Assembly (NCBI RefSeq): GCF_001874145.1
Contig: NZ_MPCX01000004.1
Location: 62,001 to 126,000 of the forward strand
Origin: Lacinutrix sp. MedPE-SW
GTDB taxonomy: Bacteria > Bacteroidota > Bacteroidia > Flavobacteriales > Flavobacteriaceae
DNA length: 64,000 bases
Direction: 5' to 3'
Position numbers and translations under genes: made by a program. Below, piece by piece: positions 24,539-34,136 of this stretch. The notes under the pieces are model-generated. The model was not told the DNA's origin. It ran no database searches and saw only the letters and a list, made by a program, of their open reading frames with translations. Positions within the stretch are counted from its first letter, which is position 1. Every line of letters begins with the position of its first letter.

Positions 24539-25759
24539 ATGAGATTACATAGAAATTTATGCTTTGCCACAGTTGATGGATTATTACTAATCTTTAACGA
24601 AGGTAATTATGCAGATAAAGTAGTACAGCAATTACTTAAACGCGATAAACGTTGGGGAAGCCGAGATAGAGGTTTTGTTGCCGAAACAACTTACGACATT
24701 GTACGATGGAAACGATTATATGCTGAAATTGCAAACGTAAAAGAACCTTTTTCAAGAGATGACATTTGGCGTTTATTTGCTGTTTGGGCAACTTTAAAAG
24801 GTATAAAATTACCAGACTGGAAATACTTTGAAAACACACCTACTAGAAAAATTAAAGGTCGTTTTGATGAGTTATCAAAAATTAGAAAAATTAAAGAATC
24901 TTTTCCAGATTGGATAGATGAATTAGCTGCAAAAGAATTAGGAGAAAACGTATGGAATAAAGAAGCGGCTGCACTTAACGAACAAGCTGATGTTATTTTA
25001 AGAACAAATACTCTTAAAACTACAAAAGAAAAATTAAAATCAGAATTATTTGATTTAGATTTTGATACTGAAGAAATTAAAGGCTATCCAGAGGCACTAA
25101 AACTAAAAGAAAGAGCTAATGTTTTTACAACAGATGCCTTTAAAAAAGGATGGTTTGAAGTACAAGACGCTTCATCTCAACTAGTTGCAGAGTTTTTAGA
25201 CGTAAAAAGCGGAATGAAAGTTGTAGATACTTGCGCAGGTGCTGGTGGTAAAACATTACACATTGCAGCTTTAATGGAAAATAAAGGGCAAGTAATTGCT
25301 ATGGATATTTATGAAAATAAATTAAGAGAACTAAAACGACGTGCAAAACGTGCTGGTGCTCATAACATAGAAATGAGAACTATAGATTCTACAAAGCCAA
25401 TTAAAAAATTATACGACAAAGCAGATCGTGTACTTATAGATGCACCATGTTCTGGTTTAGGCGTTTTACGTAGAAATCCAGATGCTAAATGGAAACTTGA
25501 AGCTTCATTTTTAGACCGTATTAAAAATACGCAACGTGAGATTTTAAGCAGCTATTCTAGAATGGTAAAACCAGGAGGACAATTAGTTTATGCAACGTGT
25601 TCTATATTACCATCAGAAAACCAAGAGCAAGTTAAACATTTTTTAACATCAGAATCAGGAAAAGACTTTACCTTTGTTAAAGAGAAAAAAATACTGTCTC
25701 ACGAATCTGGATTCGACGGATTCTACATGGCTTTATTAGAAAGAAAAACCTCAAATTAA
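24539..25759 (+). CDS. RsmB/NOP family 16S rRNA m5C methyltransferase
   Basis: A 406-residue cytosolic RNA methyltransferase. The N-terminal NusB-like/PUA-type region (about 1-210) precedes a class I SAM domain. Motif I is VDTCAGAGGKTLHIA (about 230), and the two catalytic cysteines are in DAPCSGLGVLRRNPDAKW (about 300) and YATCSILPSENQEQV (about 350). The double-Cys arrangement is characteristic of RsmB/NOL1/NOP2/sun enzymes. It is RsmB-like by length. The precise target base is not proven. Confidence 0.93.
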   Translation: MRLHRNLCFATVDGLLLIFNEGNYADKVVQQLLKRDKRWGSRDRGFVAETTYDIVRWKRLYAEIANVKEPFSRDDIWRLFAVWATLKGIKLPDWKYFENTPTRKIKGRFDELSKIRKIKESFPDWIDELAAKELGENVWNKEAAALNEQADVILRTNTLKTTKEKLKSELFDLDFDTEEIKGYPEALKLKERANVFTTDAFKKGWFEVQDASSQLVAEFLDVKSGMKVVDTCAGAGGKTLHIAALMENKGQVIAMDIYENKLRELKRRAKRAGAHNIEMRTIDSTKPIKKLYDKADRVLIDAPCSGLGVLRRNPDAKWKLEASFLDRIKNTQREILSSYSRMVKPGGQLVYATCSILPSENQEQVKHFLTSESGKDFTFVKEKKILSHESGFDGFYMALLERKTSN

Positions 25760-25769
25760 ATATATTAAT

Positions 25770-26759
25770 ATGAAACACATTTACTTACTTTTATTACTTT
25801 CAATATCTACTTTTAGTTTTGCCCAGCTTACGCCACCAGCAAACTTACAAGCATATTATAGTGATGTAGACTTTTCTGCAACAGGAACAACTTTGTACGA
25901 TGACTTAGCGGTTGAAACCATTGCTAAACATTCACCAATGCTTTCATATTCTCAACGTCATAATTTTTTATATGATGCAGATGAGAACCTTAGTGACAAT
26001 TCTGAAGTTGTTTTAATGTATACTGGCGAAATAAGAAATGATAACGAATGGTTATCGGGTAGTAACCCTAACTCAACACAAACTTATAATACAGAACATG
26101 TATACCCACAATCTCTAATTGGTAGTACAGCACGTGGCGATTTACACCATCTAAGAGTTTGCGATATTACGGTAAATGGAGACAGAGGAAATAATCCTTT
26201 TGCAGATGTTTCTAGCCCTAGTGGTTACCAAGACCTTGGTACAAGTTGGTTTCCTGGAGATGAATGGAAAGGTGATGTTGCACGTATGATTTTATATTTA
26301 AATTTAAGATACAATGAGCCATTTACAGATGTTGGTTCCCTAAGTCTATTTTTAGAATGGAATGCAGAAGATCCTGTATCTCCTTTTGAAGACAATAGAC
26401 AAAGTGTGATTTCTGGAGCTCAAGGAAACAGAAATCCTTTTATAGACAACCCATATATAGCAACTGTTATTTGGGGTGGTCCAACTGCAGAAAATCGTTG
26501 GGAAAATTTATCTGTCAATGAGTTTTCTAAAGATACTTTTAAAATTTATCCAAATCCAGTACAAGGTAACCTATTAACTATTGAAAACAAACAAAATACT
26601 ACATACGAAATTTACAATGTATTAGGTAAAAAAGTATTAAAAGGAAACATTACACCTAGCGACAATAAAGTTAACGTATCAAACTTATCTAAAGGTGTTT
26701 ACATTCTTAAATTACAGTCTAAAAATGGTACTGTAACTAAAAAATTAATTAAAGAATAA
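25770..26759 (+). CDS. Secreted endonuclease I with T9SS sorting domain
   Basis: A 329-residue exported nuclease. The signal peptide ends at TFSFAQ. The endonuclease I / extracellular ribonuclease (BsnA-like) domain spans about residues 55-235, with NTEHVYPQSLIGSTARGDLHHL and the VNGDRGNNPF stretch carrying the His/Asn metal-site residues. The C-terminal about 75 residues (FKIYPNPVQGN ... GVYILKL ... TKKLIKE) are a type A type-IX-secretion sorting domain. It probably degrades extracellular DNA or RNA for nutrients. A 10-base gap to the methyltransferase suggests co-transcription. Confidence 0.93.
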   Translation: MKHIYLLLLLSISTFSFAQLTPPANLQAYYSDVDFSATGTTLYDDLAVETIAKHSPMLSYSQRHNFLYDADENLSDNSEVVLMYTGEIRNDNEWLSGSNPNSTQTYNTEHVYPQSLIGSTARGDLHHLRVCDITVNGDRGNNPFADVSSPSGYQDLGTSWFPGDEWKGDVARMILYLNLRYNEPFTDVGSLSLFLEWNAEDPVSPFEDNRQSVISGAQGNRNPFIDNPYIATVIWGGPTAENRWENLSVNEFSKDTFKIYPNPVQGNLLTIENKQNTTYEIYNVLGKKVLKGNITPSDNKVNVSNLSKGVYILKLQSKNGTVTKKLIKE

Positions 26760-26781
26760 ATTTAAAATCTTTAAAATTTGT

Positions 26782-26814
26782 AAAAAGCGGCTTTAATTAA
26801 AGTCGCTTTTTTTT
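26782..26814 (+). terminator. Intrinsic terminator
   Basis: Stem AGCGGCTTT / AAAGTCGCT (one G-T pair) with an AATT loop and T8 run, 22 bases after the endonuclease stop. Confidence 0.85.
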
Positions 26815-26885
26815 AGTTAATAACCACGTGAATAACTATAGAATTATAGCTTGATTTTATATGTTATTATTAGATTAAAAAAACT

Positions 26886-26893
26886 TAAATTTG
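26886..26893 (+). promoter_or_regulatory. Predicted -7 element for purL
   Basis: TAAATTTG followed by TGG, 33 bases before the purL ATG. The nearest upstream TTG is too far away. No purine riboswitch-like fold was noticed in the leader. Confidence 0.45.
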
Positions 26894-26925
26894 TGGTTTA
26901 AAAACAACACACAAACTATAATAGA

Positions 26926-29900
26926 ATGATTCATTTCTTCGGAAACCAAAACAGTAAGGTTTTTGCTGTTCAAGCAACAAAAGAATTATCAACCCAAACC
27001 ATCTCTAAATTGATATGGTTATTTGGCAACCAGCCAAAAATAGAACAAGCATCGTTAGATGCTTTTTTTGTTGGACCAAGAGCTGCAATGATAACGCCTT
27101 GGAGTACAAATGCTGTTGAAATCACCCAAAATATGGGAATTGAAGGCATTATTAGAATTGAAGAATTTATTGCTTCAACTAAAGATTTCAAGGACTACGA
27201 TCCTATGATTTCTGAAAAATATAACGGTTTAAATCAAGAATCATTTACTATTGAAATTAAACCAGAATCTATTCTTAACATCGAAGATATTTCGGCATAT
27301 AACCAACAAGAAGGTTTAGCTTTAAACGATGAAGAAATTGAATATTTAGAAGGAGTTTCAAAAAAAATAGGAAGACCGTTAACAGACTCAGAAGTTTTTG
27401 GATTTTCACAAGTAAACTCAGAGCACTGTCGCCATAAAATTTTCAACGGTACATTTATAATTGATGATGAAGAAAAAGAAACCTCTCTTTTTAAATTAAT
27501 AAAAGAAACCTCAAAACAACATCCTAACGATATTGTTTCGGCATATAAAGATAATGTTGCTTTTATAAAAGGTCCTAGAGTAGAGCAATTTGCACCTAAA
27601 ACCGTAGATAAACCAGATTTTTACGAAACTAAAGATTACGATTCTGTAATCTCTTTAAAAGCAGAAACTCATAATTTTCCAACAACTGTAGAGCCTTTTA
27701 ACGGAGCTGCAACTGGTTCTGGTGGAGAAATAAGAGATAGATTAGCTGGAGGAAAAGGATCTTTACCATTAGCAGGAACAGCTGTTTACATGACCTCGTA
27801 TTCTCGTTTAGAAGAAAATAGACCTTGGGAACAAAAAATGGAAGCCAGAGATTGGTTATACCAAACACCTGTAGATATTTTAATAAAAGCGAGTAATGGA
27901 GCTTCAGACTTTGGAAACAAATTTGGGCAACCTTTAATTTGCGGTTCGGTATTAACTTTCGAGCACGAGCAAGATGCACGCAAATTAGGTTTCGATAAAG
28001 TAATTATGCAAGCCGGCGGAATTGGTTATGGTAAAGCAGAACAAGCTATAAAAGCAACTCCAGAAGCTGGAGATAAAATTGTAATTCTTGGTGGTGAAAA
28101 TTACCGTATTGGAATGGGTGGCGCTGCTGTATCTAGTGCAGATACTGGAGAATTTGCTTCTGGCATCGAGCTTAATGCAGTACAACGTTCTAATCCAGAA
28201 ATGCAAAAACGTGCTGCAAATGCAGTTCGAGGTATGGTAGAAAGTGATGAAAATTATATTGTTTCTATCCACGATCATGGTGCTGGCGGACATTTAAATT
28301 GCTTAAGCGAACTTGTCGAAGATACTGGTGGAAATATAGATTTAGATAAACTTCCTGTTGGTGATCCAACCTTATCGGCAAAAGAAATTATTGGTAACGA
28401 GTCTCAAGAACGCATGGGATTAGTAATTGCCGAAAAACACTTAGAAACTTTAAACAAAATAGCAGACCGCGAACGTTCTCCAATGTATACTGTTGGAGAT
28501 GTAACAGGAAACCATCGCTTTACTTTCGAGTCTAAAACCAAAGGAGATAAACCTATGGATTTAGCTCTGGAAGATATGTTTGGAAGCTCTCCAAAAACAA
28601 TAATGAACGATGTTACTGTAGATAGAAACTACGGAGGCATTTCATATAATACCGATAATTTTTATAACTATTTAGACCAAGTATTACAATTAGAAGCTGT
28701 TGCTTGTAAAGATTGGTTAACAAATAAAGTAGACCGTTGTGTTGGCGGAAAAGTAGCCAAACAACAATGTGTTGGTCCATTACAAATACCACTTAATAAT
28801 GTTGGTGTAATGGCGTTAGATTATAATGGTAAAGAAGGTGTTGCAACCTCAATTGGCCACTCGCCTATTTCTGGATTAATTAATCCTGTTGCCGGAAGTC
28901 GTAATAGTATTACAGAAGCTTTAACCAATATTATTTGGGCGCCATTAAAGGATGGTTTACAAAGTGTTTCACTATCTGCAAACTGGATGTGGCCTTGTAA
29001 AAATGAGGGCGAAGACGCACGATTATACGAAGCAGTACAAGCCATTTCAAAATACGCTATAGATTTAGGAATCAATGTTCCAACAGGAAAAGATTCGTTA
29101 TCGATGAAACAAAAATATCCTAACGAAGAGGTTATTTCTCCTGGAACAGTAATTATTTCTGCAGCAGGAAACTGTAATGCAATCTCTAAAGTTGTAGAGC
29201 CATTATTTAAGAAAAATGCTGGAGATATTTATTACATAAACCTATCTCAAGATCATTATAAGTTAGGCGGAAGTTCTTTCGCTCAAATTTTAAATAAAGT
29301 TGGTAATGATGCACCAAATGTAAACGATTCGGCATTTGTTAAAACGGTTTTTAATACTATTCAAAAATTAATAAAAGACGAGCAGATTGTTGCAGGACAT
29401 GATGTTGCTTCTGGTGGTTTAATTACTACTTTATTAGAGTTATGTTTTGCAGATACTAATATTGGAGCAGAATTAGATATTACTGCTTTAAACCAAAAAG
29501 ACTCACATAAAGTATTATTTGCAGAAAACGCAGGTATTGTTTTTCAGTCAAAAGATGCATCAATAGAAGCCGTTTTAAAGGAAGCGAATATTGAGTTTTT
29601 CAACATAGGAAAAGTTACAGATACAGATGTTTTAAGCGTTATTAATAATGCTGAAGTATTTACTATGACGGTTTCTCGTTTACGAGATGTATGGTACAAA
29701 ACGTCTTTTCTATTAGACCAAAAACAAACAGCAAATAATCTTGCCGAAGCACGTTATAAAAACTACGCTATTCAGCCTTTAAAATATACATTCCCAAAAC
29801 ATTTTACAGGAAAACTACCAGCATTAGGAAACACAAGACCAAAAGCAGCAATACTTCGTGAAAAAGGAAGTAACTCTGAACGCGAAATGGCAAATGCTAT

Positions 29901-30582
29901 GTATTTAGCTGGTTTTGATGTTAAAGATGTACACATGACCGATTTAATTTCTGGTCGTGAGGATTTAAAAGACATTCAATTTTTAGGTGCTGTTGGTGGA
30001 TTTTCAAACTCTGATGTTTTAGGCTCTGCAAAAGGTTGGGCTGGAGCTATTAAATACAACGAAAAAGCGAATAAAGTAATAAACGATTTCTTTAATCGTG
30101 AAGATACACTTTCGGTTGGTATTTGTAATGGTTGCCAATTATTTATGGAATTAGACCTTATAAATCCAGACCATGATGTGCATGGAAAAATGATTCATAA
30201 CGATTCTAAAAAACACGAAAGTTCTTTTACTTCTGTAAAAATTCAAGAAAACAACTCTGTAATGCTTTCTACTTTAAAAGATACAGAATTGGGTGTTTGG
30301 ATTTCGCATGGAGAAGGTAAATTTAACTTACCAAAAACCGAAGACCAATATAATATTGTAGCAAAATATGGTTACGAAGGTTACCCAAACAATCCAAATG
30401 GATCTGACTTTAACACGGCAATGCTTTGCGATAAAACAGGACGACATTTAGTAACTATGCCACATATAGAACGTTCAACTTTTCAATGGAATTGGGCAAA
30501 CTATCCTGAAGGTAGAAAAGATGAAGTATCACCTTGGCTTGAAGCTTTTGTAAATGCGAGACTCTGGATAGAAAAACAGTAA
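26926..30582 (+). CDS. purL: Phosphoribosylformylglycinamidine synthase
   Basis: A 1218-residue single-chain FGAM synthase, fourth step of purine synthesis (FGAR + glutamine + ATP to FGAM). The N-terminal PurS-like part and linker precede two AIRS-like ATP domains. SEHCRHKIFNG (about 167) and KAETHNFPTTVEPFNGAATGSGGEIRD (a long conserved block at about 245) identify the synthase. The C-terminal glutaminase has the nucleophile in VGICNGCQLFMEL (about 1067) and the His/Glu pair near the end (PHIERSTFQWNW). This is the large type used by Bacteroidota and Proteobacteria rather than the split PurSLQ. Monocistronic, with a terminator. Confidence 0.97.
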   Translation: MIHFFGNQNSKVFAVQATKELSTQTISKLIWLFGNQPKIEQASLDAFFVGPRAAMITPWSTNAVEITQNMGIEGIIRIEEFIASTKDFKDYDPMISEKYNGLNQESFTIEIKPESILNIEDISAYNQQEGLALNDEEIEYLEGVSKKIGRPLTDSEVFGFSQVNSEHCRHKIFNGTFIIDDEEKETSLFKLIKETSKQHPNDIVSAYKDNVAFIKGPRVEQFAPKTVDKPDFYETKDYDSVISLKAETHNFPTTVEPFNGAATGSGGEIRDRLAGGKGSLPLAGTAVYMTSYSRLEENRPWEQKMEARDWLYQTPVDILIKASNGASDFGNKFGQPLICGSVLTFEHEQDARKLGFDKVIMQAGGIGYGKAEQAIKATPEAGDKIVILGGENYRIGMGGAAVSSADTGEFASGIELNAVQRSNPEMQKRAANAVRGMVESDENYIVSIHDHGAGGHLNCLSELVEDTGGNIDLDKLPVGDPTLSAKEIIGNESQERMGLVIAEKHLETLNKIADRERSPMYTVGDVTGNHRFTFESKTKGDKPMDLALEDMFGSSPKTIMNDVTVDRNYGGISYNTDNFYNYLDQVLQLEAVACKDWLTNKVDRCVGGKVAKQQCVGPLQIPLNNVGVMALDYNGKEGVATSIGHSPISGLINPVAGSRNSITEALTNIIWAPLKDGLQSVSLSANWMWPCKNEGEDARLYEAVQAISKYAIDLGINVPTGKDSLSMKQKYPNEEVISPGTVIISAAGNCNAISKVVEPLFKKNAGDIYYINLSQDHYKLGGSSFAQILNKVGNDAPNVNDSAFVKTVFNTIQKLIKDEQIVAGHDVASGGLITTLLELCFADTNIGAELDITALNQKDSHKVLFAENAGIVFQSKDASIEAVLKEANIEFFNIGKVTDTDVLSVINNAEVFTMTVSRLRDVWYKTSFLLDQKQTANNLAEARYKNYAIQPLKYTFPKHFTGKLPALGNTRPKAAILREKGSNSEREMANAMYLAGFDVKDVHMTDLISGREDLKDIQFLGAVGGFSNSDVLGSAKGWAGAIKYNEKANKVINDFFNREDTLSVGICNGCQLFMELDLINPDHDVHGKMIHNDSKKHESSFTSVKIQENNSVMLSTLKDTELGVWISHGEGKFNLPKTEDQYNIVAKYGYEGYPNNPNGSDFNTAMLCDKTGRHLVTMPHIERSTFQWNWANYPEGRKDEVSPWLEAFVNARLWIEKQ

Positions 30583-30605
30583 TAAAAAACTATTAAAATT
30601 ATTAG

Positions 30606-30641
30606 GGAAGTTTCGGTAAAACGTTACTTCCTTTTTTTTTT
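30606..30641 (+). terminator. Intrinsic terminator of purL
   Basis: Stem GGAAGT / ACTTCC with a 14-base loop and a T10 run, 24 bases after the purL stop. Confidence 0.8.
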
Positions 30642-30721
30642 GCAAAACATTTAAATTTTTAAAACAATTACAAGTTATTGTAAGAAAAATCATATTTTGC
30701 AAAGCTATAAATTAAACCAAC

Positions 30722-31522
30722 ATGACTTACAAAGCTTATAAAAGCTCTAATTCATCAAAATTAATAGATGAATATTTTGAATTTAAAGTCTCAAATAAAG
30801 CATTACCTTTTCAAAGCATAGTACTTCCTTTAGGCAAACATTCTTTAGCATATACATATAAAGGAGAAAATAAATTAACAGTTAATAATAAAAATTATAG
30901 CGGTAAAGGTCTTATTGTTACAGGACAAACAACAAGATCTTATAAGTTAAATGTAGACGAAAACACAAAATGTTGTGGTGTACTCTTTCACCCAACAACA
31001 TTTTATAAACTTACACATTTAGATGTTTCTAAAATTAACGATAAGCACCTACCATTAAACGAAGTATCTCAAGCGCTTTTTAATATTTTAAATCCATTTT
31101 TTCAACAAAAACATAAAGGAAAAAAAGCACTTCATACTTTAGAAGAACTTATCAATACACTACCTTTAAAAATAGATAATCATACAGAGAATATTGATAA
31201 AGCAATTAGTATAATAAACAAAAAACAGGGACAAATTTCTATTAATGAATTAATTGAAAAAATACCAACTTCTCAAAAAACTTTAGAAACAAGATTTAAA
31301 CAAATAGTAGGTTTAACTCCTAAAAAATACGCTCGCCTATACAGGTTTAGTTTATTAATGAGAAAGTACCATGAAAAAGAACTTAAAATTATAGACTTAG
31401 TGCGTATGTATAACTTTCATGATAGTTCGCATTTTTCAAAAGAATTTAAATATTTTATGAAAAAGTCGCCTAAAAGTTACTTTAGTGACGAAAGTGAATT
31501 CATAAAAAAATACTTAAAATAG
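30722..31522 (+). CDS. AraC family transcriptional regulator
   Basis: A 266-residue regulator. The N-terminal ligand-type domain (about 1-140) is like the cupin-type sensor of DUF6597-containing AraC proteins. The C-terminal AraC DNA-binding domain (about 170-262) has ISINELIEKIPTSQKTLETRFKQIVGLTPKKYARLYRF and the second helix-turn-helix ending FHDSSHFSKEFKYFMKKSPKSYF. Target genes are unknown. The neighbours (purL, fadD) give no firm clue, though fadD lies downstream on the same strand. Confidence 0.9.
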   Translation: MTYKAYKSSNSSKLIDEYFEFKVSNKALPFQSIVLPLGKHSLAYTYKGENKLTVNNKNYSGKGLIVTGQTTRSYKLNVDENTKCCGVLFHPTTFYKLTHLDVSKINDKHLPLNEVSQALFNILNPFFQQKHKGKKALHTLEELINTLPLKIDNHTENIDKAISIINKKQGQISINELIEKIPTSQKTLETRFKQIVGLTPKKYARLYRFSLLMRKYHEKELKIIDLVRMYNFHDSSHFSKEFKYFMKKSPKSYFSDESEFIKKYLK

Positions 31523-31661
31523 TAGATATTACGATTTTTTACATCAATTATTAACATAATCTAATTATATTTACATAGAATTTATGCCAATTATTTATTT
31601 AATTAAATGAAAGTTAAGGGATTCATTTAAAAATAGTTAGTTATTAAATAAACTTAGGTAA

Positions 31662-31677
31662 AGCATAAATTTATGCT
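31662..31677. repeat. 16-base perfect palindrome upstream of the acyl-CoA synthetase gene
   Basis: AGCATAAA / TTTATGCT is perfectly self-complementary and lies 112 bases before the fadD-like ATG, before an orphan terminator. It could be an operator or part of an RNA hairpin. Its parts (GCATA, TATGC) recall the MarR palindrome at 33616 but are in the opposite arrangement. Confidence 0.4.
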
Positions 31678-31691
31678 ATCAATCAATTAGC

Positions 31692-31722
31692 AGAGGAGCT
31701 GTTTTTAACAGCTCCTTTTTTA
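31692..31722 (+). terminator. Orphan intrinsic terminator
   Basis: Stem GGAGCTGTT / AACAGCTCC with a TTT loop and T6 run. It is 170 bases after the AraC stop, unusually far for a 3' terminator, so it may end a small RNA or act in the fadD leader region. Confidence 0.75.
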
Positions 31723-31788
31723 TTTGGGTATTTGAATTACACATAAAAATTCATACTTTGCAAGACTTTTAACTCCCACATAAAGAGA

Positions 31789-33564
31789 ATGACAGAAATC
31801 ACACGCCTTTTCGATTTTCCATATTATCAGCTAGAAAAACATAATCTAGAAGCAGCATTAGTTACTAAATACGACGGTAAATGGAGACCAATGTCTACTA
31901 AGGAATATTTAGATAAAGCAAATGCAGTAAGTCGTGCCTTATTAAAAATGGGAGTTCAAAAAAATGATAAAATTGCAGTAATTTCATCTACAAATAGAAC
32001 CGAATGGAATATCATGGATATAGGTATTCTTCAACTAGGAGCCCAAAATATTCCAATATATCCAACAATATCTTCAGAAGATTATCAATATGTTTTAAAT
32101 CATAGCGAATCTATTTATTGCTTTGTTAGTGATGAAGAAGTATTAGCTAAAGTAAATAAAATTAAAGCGAATACTAGTATTAAAGAAGTTTATTCTTTTA
32201 ACCATATAGAAGGCTGTAAACATTATTCAGAACTATTTGAAATAGGTAAAGATGAAAGCAATCAAAATGAAGTTCAAGCCAGAATGGATGCTGTATCGCC
32301 TCACGATTTAGCAACAATAATCTATACATCTGGAACAACAGGTAAGCCAAAAGGTGTAATGTTATCGCATAATAACATTACAAGTAATGCACTAGATGCA
32401 TCGCATCGTTTACCATTTATTAACGAAAAAGATAATAGAGTACTAAGTTTTCTACCAATATGCCACGTATTCGAACGTGTATTAATATATATCTACCAAT
32501 ATGCAGGAGCATCAATTTATTTTGCAGAAGGCATTGATAAAATTGGTGATAACGCAAAAGAAATAAAACCTCATTTAATGAGTGTTGTCCCTAGACTACT
32601 TGAAAAGGTTTACGATAAAATTATAGCTAAAGCCGAAGAACTTTCCGGTATAAAAAAAGCCTTATTTTTCTGGGCAGTTAAACTTGGAGAACAATGGGAG
32701 CCTTATGGTGCTAATGGCGCATGGTATGAGTTTAAATTAAAAATTGCCAATAAACTTATTTTTAGTAAATGGAGAGAAGCTCTTGGCGGCGAATTAAATA
32801 CTATGGTTTCTGGGTCTGCAGCATTACAAGTAAGACTATCTAAAATTTTCTGTGCAGCACAAATGAATGTTATGCAAGGTTATGGTTTAACAGAAACATC
32901 TCCAGTAATCTCTGTAGAAATGCTACGCGATAATCATTTTAGATTAGGAACAGTAGGAAAACCAATAAAAAATGTAACTGTAAAAATTGCAGAAGATGGA
33001 GAAATTTTAGCAAAAGGACCAAACATCATGATGGGTTACTATAAAGATCCTGAAAGAACAGATAGTGTTATGACTGGTGAATATTTTCATACGGGAGACA
33101 AAGGAGAAATTGATGAAGATGGCTTTTTAAAAATCACTGGACGTAAAAAAGAAATGTTTAAAACATCTGGTGGAAAATATGTAATTCCTACTCTATTAGA
33201 AAATCAATTAAAACAATCACGCTTTATAGAACAAGTAATGGTCATTGGCGAAGGCGAAAAAATGCCAGCAGCAATTATACAGCCTAATTTTGAATTTATA
33301 GAAGATTGGATAGATAGAAAAAAGAAAAATATTGGAAAATCTGGAGATGCAATTGCCAACTCTGAAGAAATCATTCAACGCATTCAAAAAGAAGTAGATG
33401 CTTGTAATAAACATTTTGGTAAATGGGAGCAAATTAAACGTTTTGAACTTACGCCAGACATTTGGTCTATTGATGGCGGACAATTAACACCAACAATGAA
33501 AATGAAACGTACCGTTATAAAAGACATCTACAAAGAGCTTTACAACAAGATTTACAGAAAATAA
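31789..33564 (+). CDS. Long-chain acyl-CoA synthetase (AMP-forming)
   Basis: A 591-residue adenylate-forming enzyme that activates fatty acids to acyl-CoA with ATP. The P-loop-like motif IIYTSGTTGKPKGVMLSH is at about 179, the adenylation motif QGYGLTETSPVIS at about 362, and the hinge region GDKGEIDEDGFLKITGRKKEMFKTSGGKYV near 430. It lacks signal or membrane segments and resembles the FadD15 type. It feeds the adjacent beta-oxidation operon, but it has its own terminator at 33569. Confidence 0.93.
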   Translation: MTEITRLFDFPYYQLEKHNLEAALVTKYDGKWRPMSTKEYLDKANAVSRALLKMGVQKNDKIAVISSTNRTEWNIMDIGILQLGAQNIPIYPTISSEDYQYVLNHSESIYCFVSDEEVLAKVNKIKANTSIKEVYSFNHIEGCKHYSELFEIGKDESNQNEVQARMDAVSPHDLATIIYTSGTTGKPKGVMLSHNNITSNALDASHRLPFINEKDNRVLSFLPICHVFERVLIYIYQYAGASIYFAEGIDKIGDNAKEIKPHLMSVVPRLLEKVYDKIIAKAEELSGIKKALFFWAVKLGEQWEPYGANGAWYEFKLKIANKLIFSKWREALGGELNTMVSGSAALQVRLSKIFCAAQMNVMQGYGLTETSPVISVEMLRDNHFRLGTVGKPIKNVTVKIAEDGEILAKGPNIMMGYYKDPERTDSVMTGEYFHTGDKGEIDEDGFLKITGRKKEMFKTSGGKYVIPTLLENQLKQSRFIEQVMVIGEGEKMPAAIIQPNFEFIEDWIDRKKKNIGKSGDAIANSEEIIQRIQKEVDACNKHFGKWEQIKRFELTPDIWSIDGGQLTPTMKMKRTVIKDIYKELYNKIYRK

Positions 33565-33568
33565 TTTC

Positions 33569-33595
33569 AAAACGCCTTATTTAAGGCGTTTTTTA
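33569..33595 (+). terminator. Intrinsic terminator of the acyl-CoA synthetase gene
   Basis: Stem AACGCCTT / AAGGCGTT with an ATTT loop and T run, directly after the stop codon at 33564. Confidence 0.85.
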
Positions 33596-33615
33596 TTTTA
33601 TAAAAAACTTTCCCT

Positions 33616-33641
33616 AATTTATTATGCATGCATAATAAATT
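33616..33641. promoter_or_regulatory. 26-base perfect palindrome, probable MarR operator
   Basis: Each 13-base arm is AATTTATTATGCA and its complement, centred on ATGCAT. It lies 42 bases before the marR-like ATG and covers the place of the -33 box for the -7 element at 33647. MarR proteins bind such palindromes as dimers and often repress their own operon. Confidence 0.65.
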
Positions 33642-33646
33642 TTTAT

Positions 33647-33654
33647 TATCTTTG
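33647..33654 (+). promoter_or_regulatory. Predicted -7 element for the MarR-fadNAE operon
   Basis: TATCTTTG matches TAnnTTTG, 28 bases before the ATG at 33683 and just right of the palindrome. Confidence 0.6.
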
Positions 33655-33682
33655 GAATTCAAATTATTGATTTCCCAATTTA

Positions 33683-34132
33683 ATGAAAGACAAAACAATT
33701 GATTATTTACTTAGAACCACATGGTTAGCAGTAAATAAAATGTATAACGAAGAAGCTGCCAAATTCGATACCACAATGGCAACTGGTTTTACATTATTAA
33801 GTATCGATCCAGAAACCGGTACACCTTCAACTTCTCTTGGCCCAATAATGGGTATGGAAGCAACAAGTCTTTCTCGTATTTTAAAAAAAATGGAAGAATT
33901 AGGGTTAATAGAACGTAAACCAAATCCAGAAGATGGTCGTGGTGTACTTATTCATTTAACCGAATTTGGACGAGAAAAAAGAGAGTTTTCACGCGATCGT
34001 GTACTAACCTTTAATAATAAAATTAAAGAGCACGTCTCAGAAGAAAAGTTAAAACACTTCCAAGAAGTTACAGAAACAATTAACGAGTTGATTTCAAATA
34101 AAAAAATATACAATCAAAAACAATCTGTTTAA
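33683..34132 (+). CDS. MarR family regulator of fatty-acid degradation
   Basis: A 149-residue winged-helix regulator. The DNA-binding helix region reads GPIMGMEATSLSRILKKMEELGLIERKPNPEDGRGVLIHLTEFG (about 53-97). It is the first gene of the operon, 4 bases before fadN, and has a perfect palindrome over its promoter. A model in which it represses the operon until acyl-CoA or a fatty acid binds is reasonable but is inference. In Bacillus the equivalent fadNAE operon is instead controlled by the TetR-type FadR. Confidence 0.9.
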   Translation: MKDKTIDYLLRTTWLAVNKMYNEEAAKFDTTMATGFTLLSIDPETGTPSTSLGPIMGMEATSLSRILKKMEELGLIERKPNPEDGRGVLIHLTEFGREKREFSRDRVLTFNNKIKEHVSEEKLKHFQEVTETINELISNKKIYNQKQSV

Positions 34133-34136
34133 TATA

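Noticed and set aside
27985-28293. Minus-strand open frame inside purL
   Set aside because: Shadow of the conserved PurL frame. No domain and unlikely codon use.
31018-31025. Another TTTAGATG, as in the ECF promoter set
   Set aside because: It lies inside the AraC coding region and has no ACTTGCG-like partner at 15 bases. A chance match.
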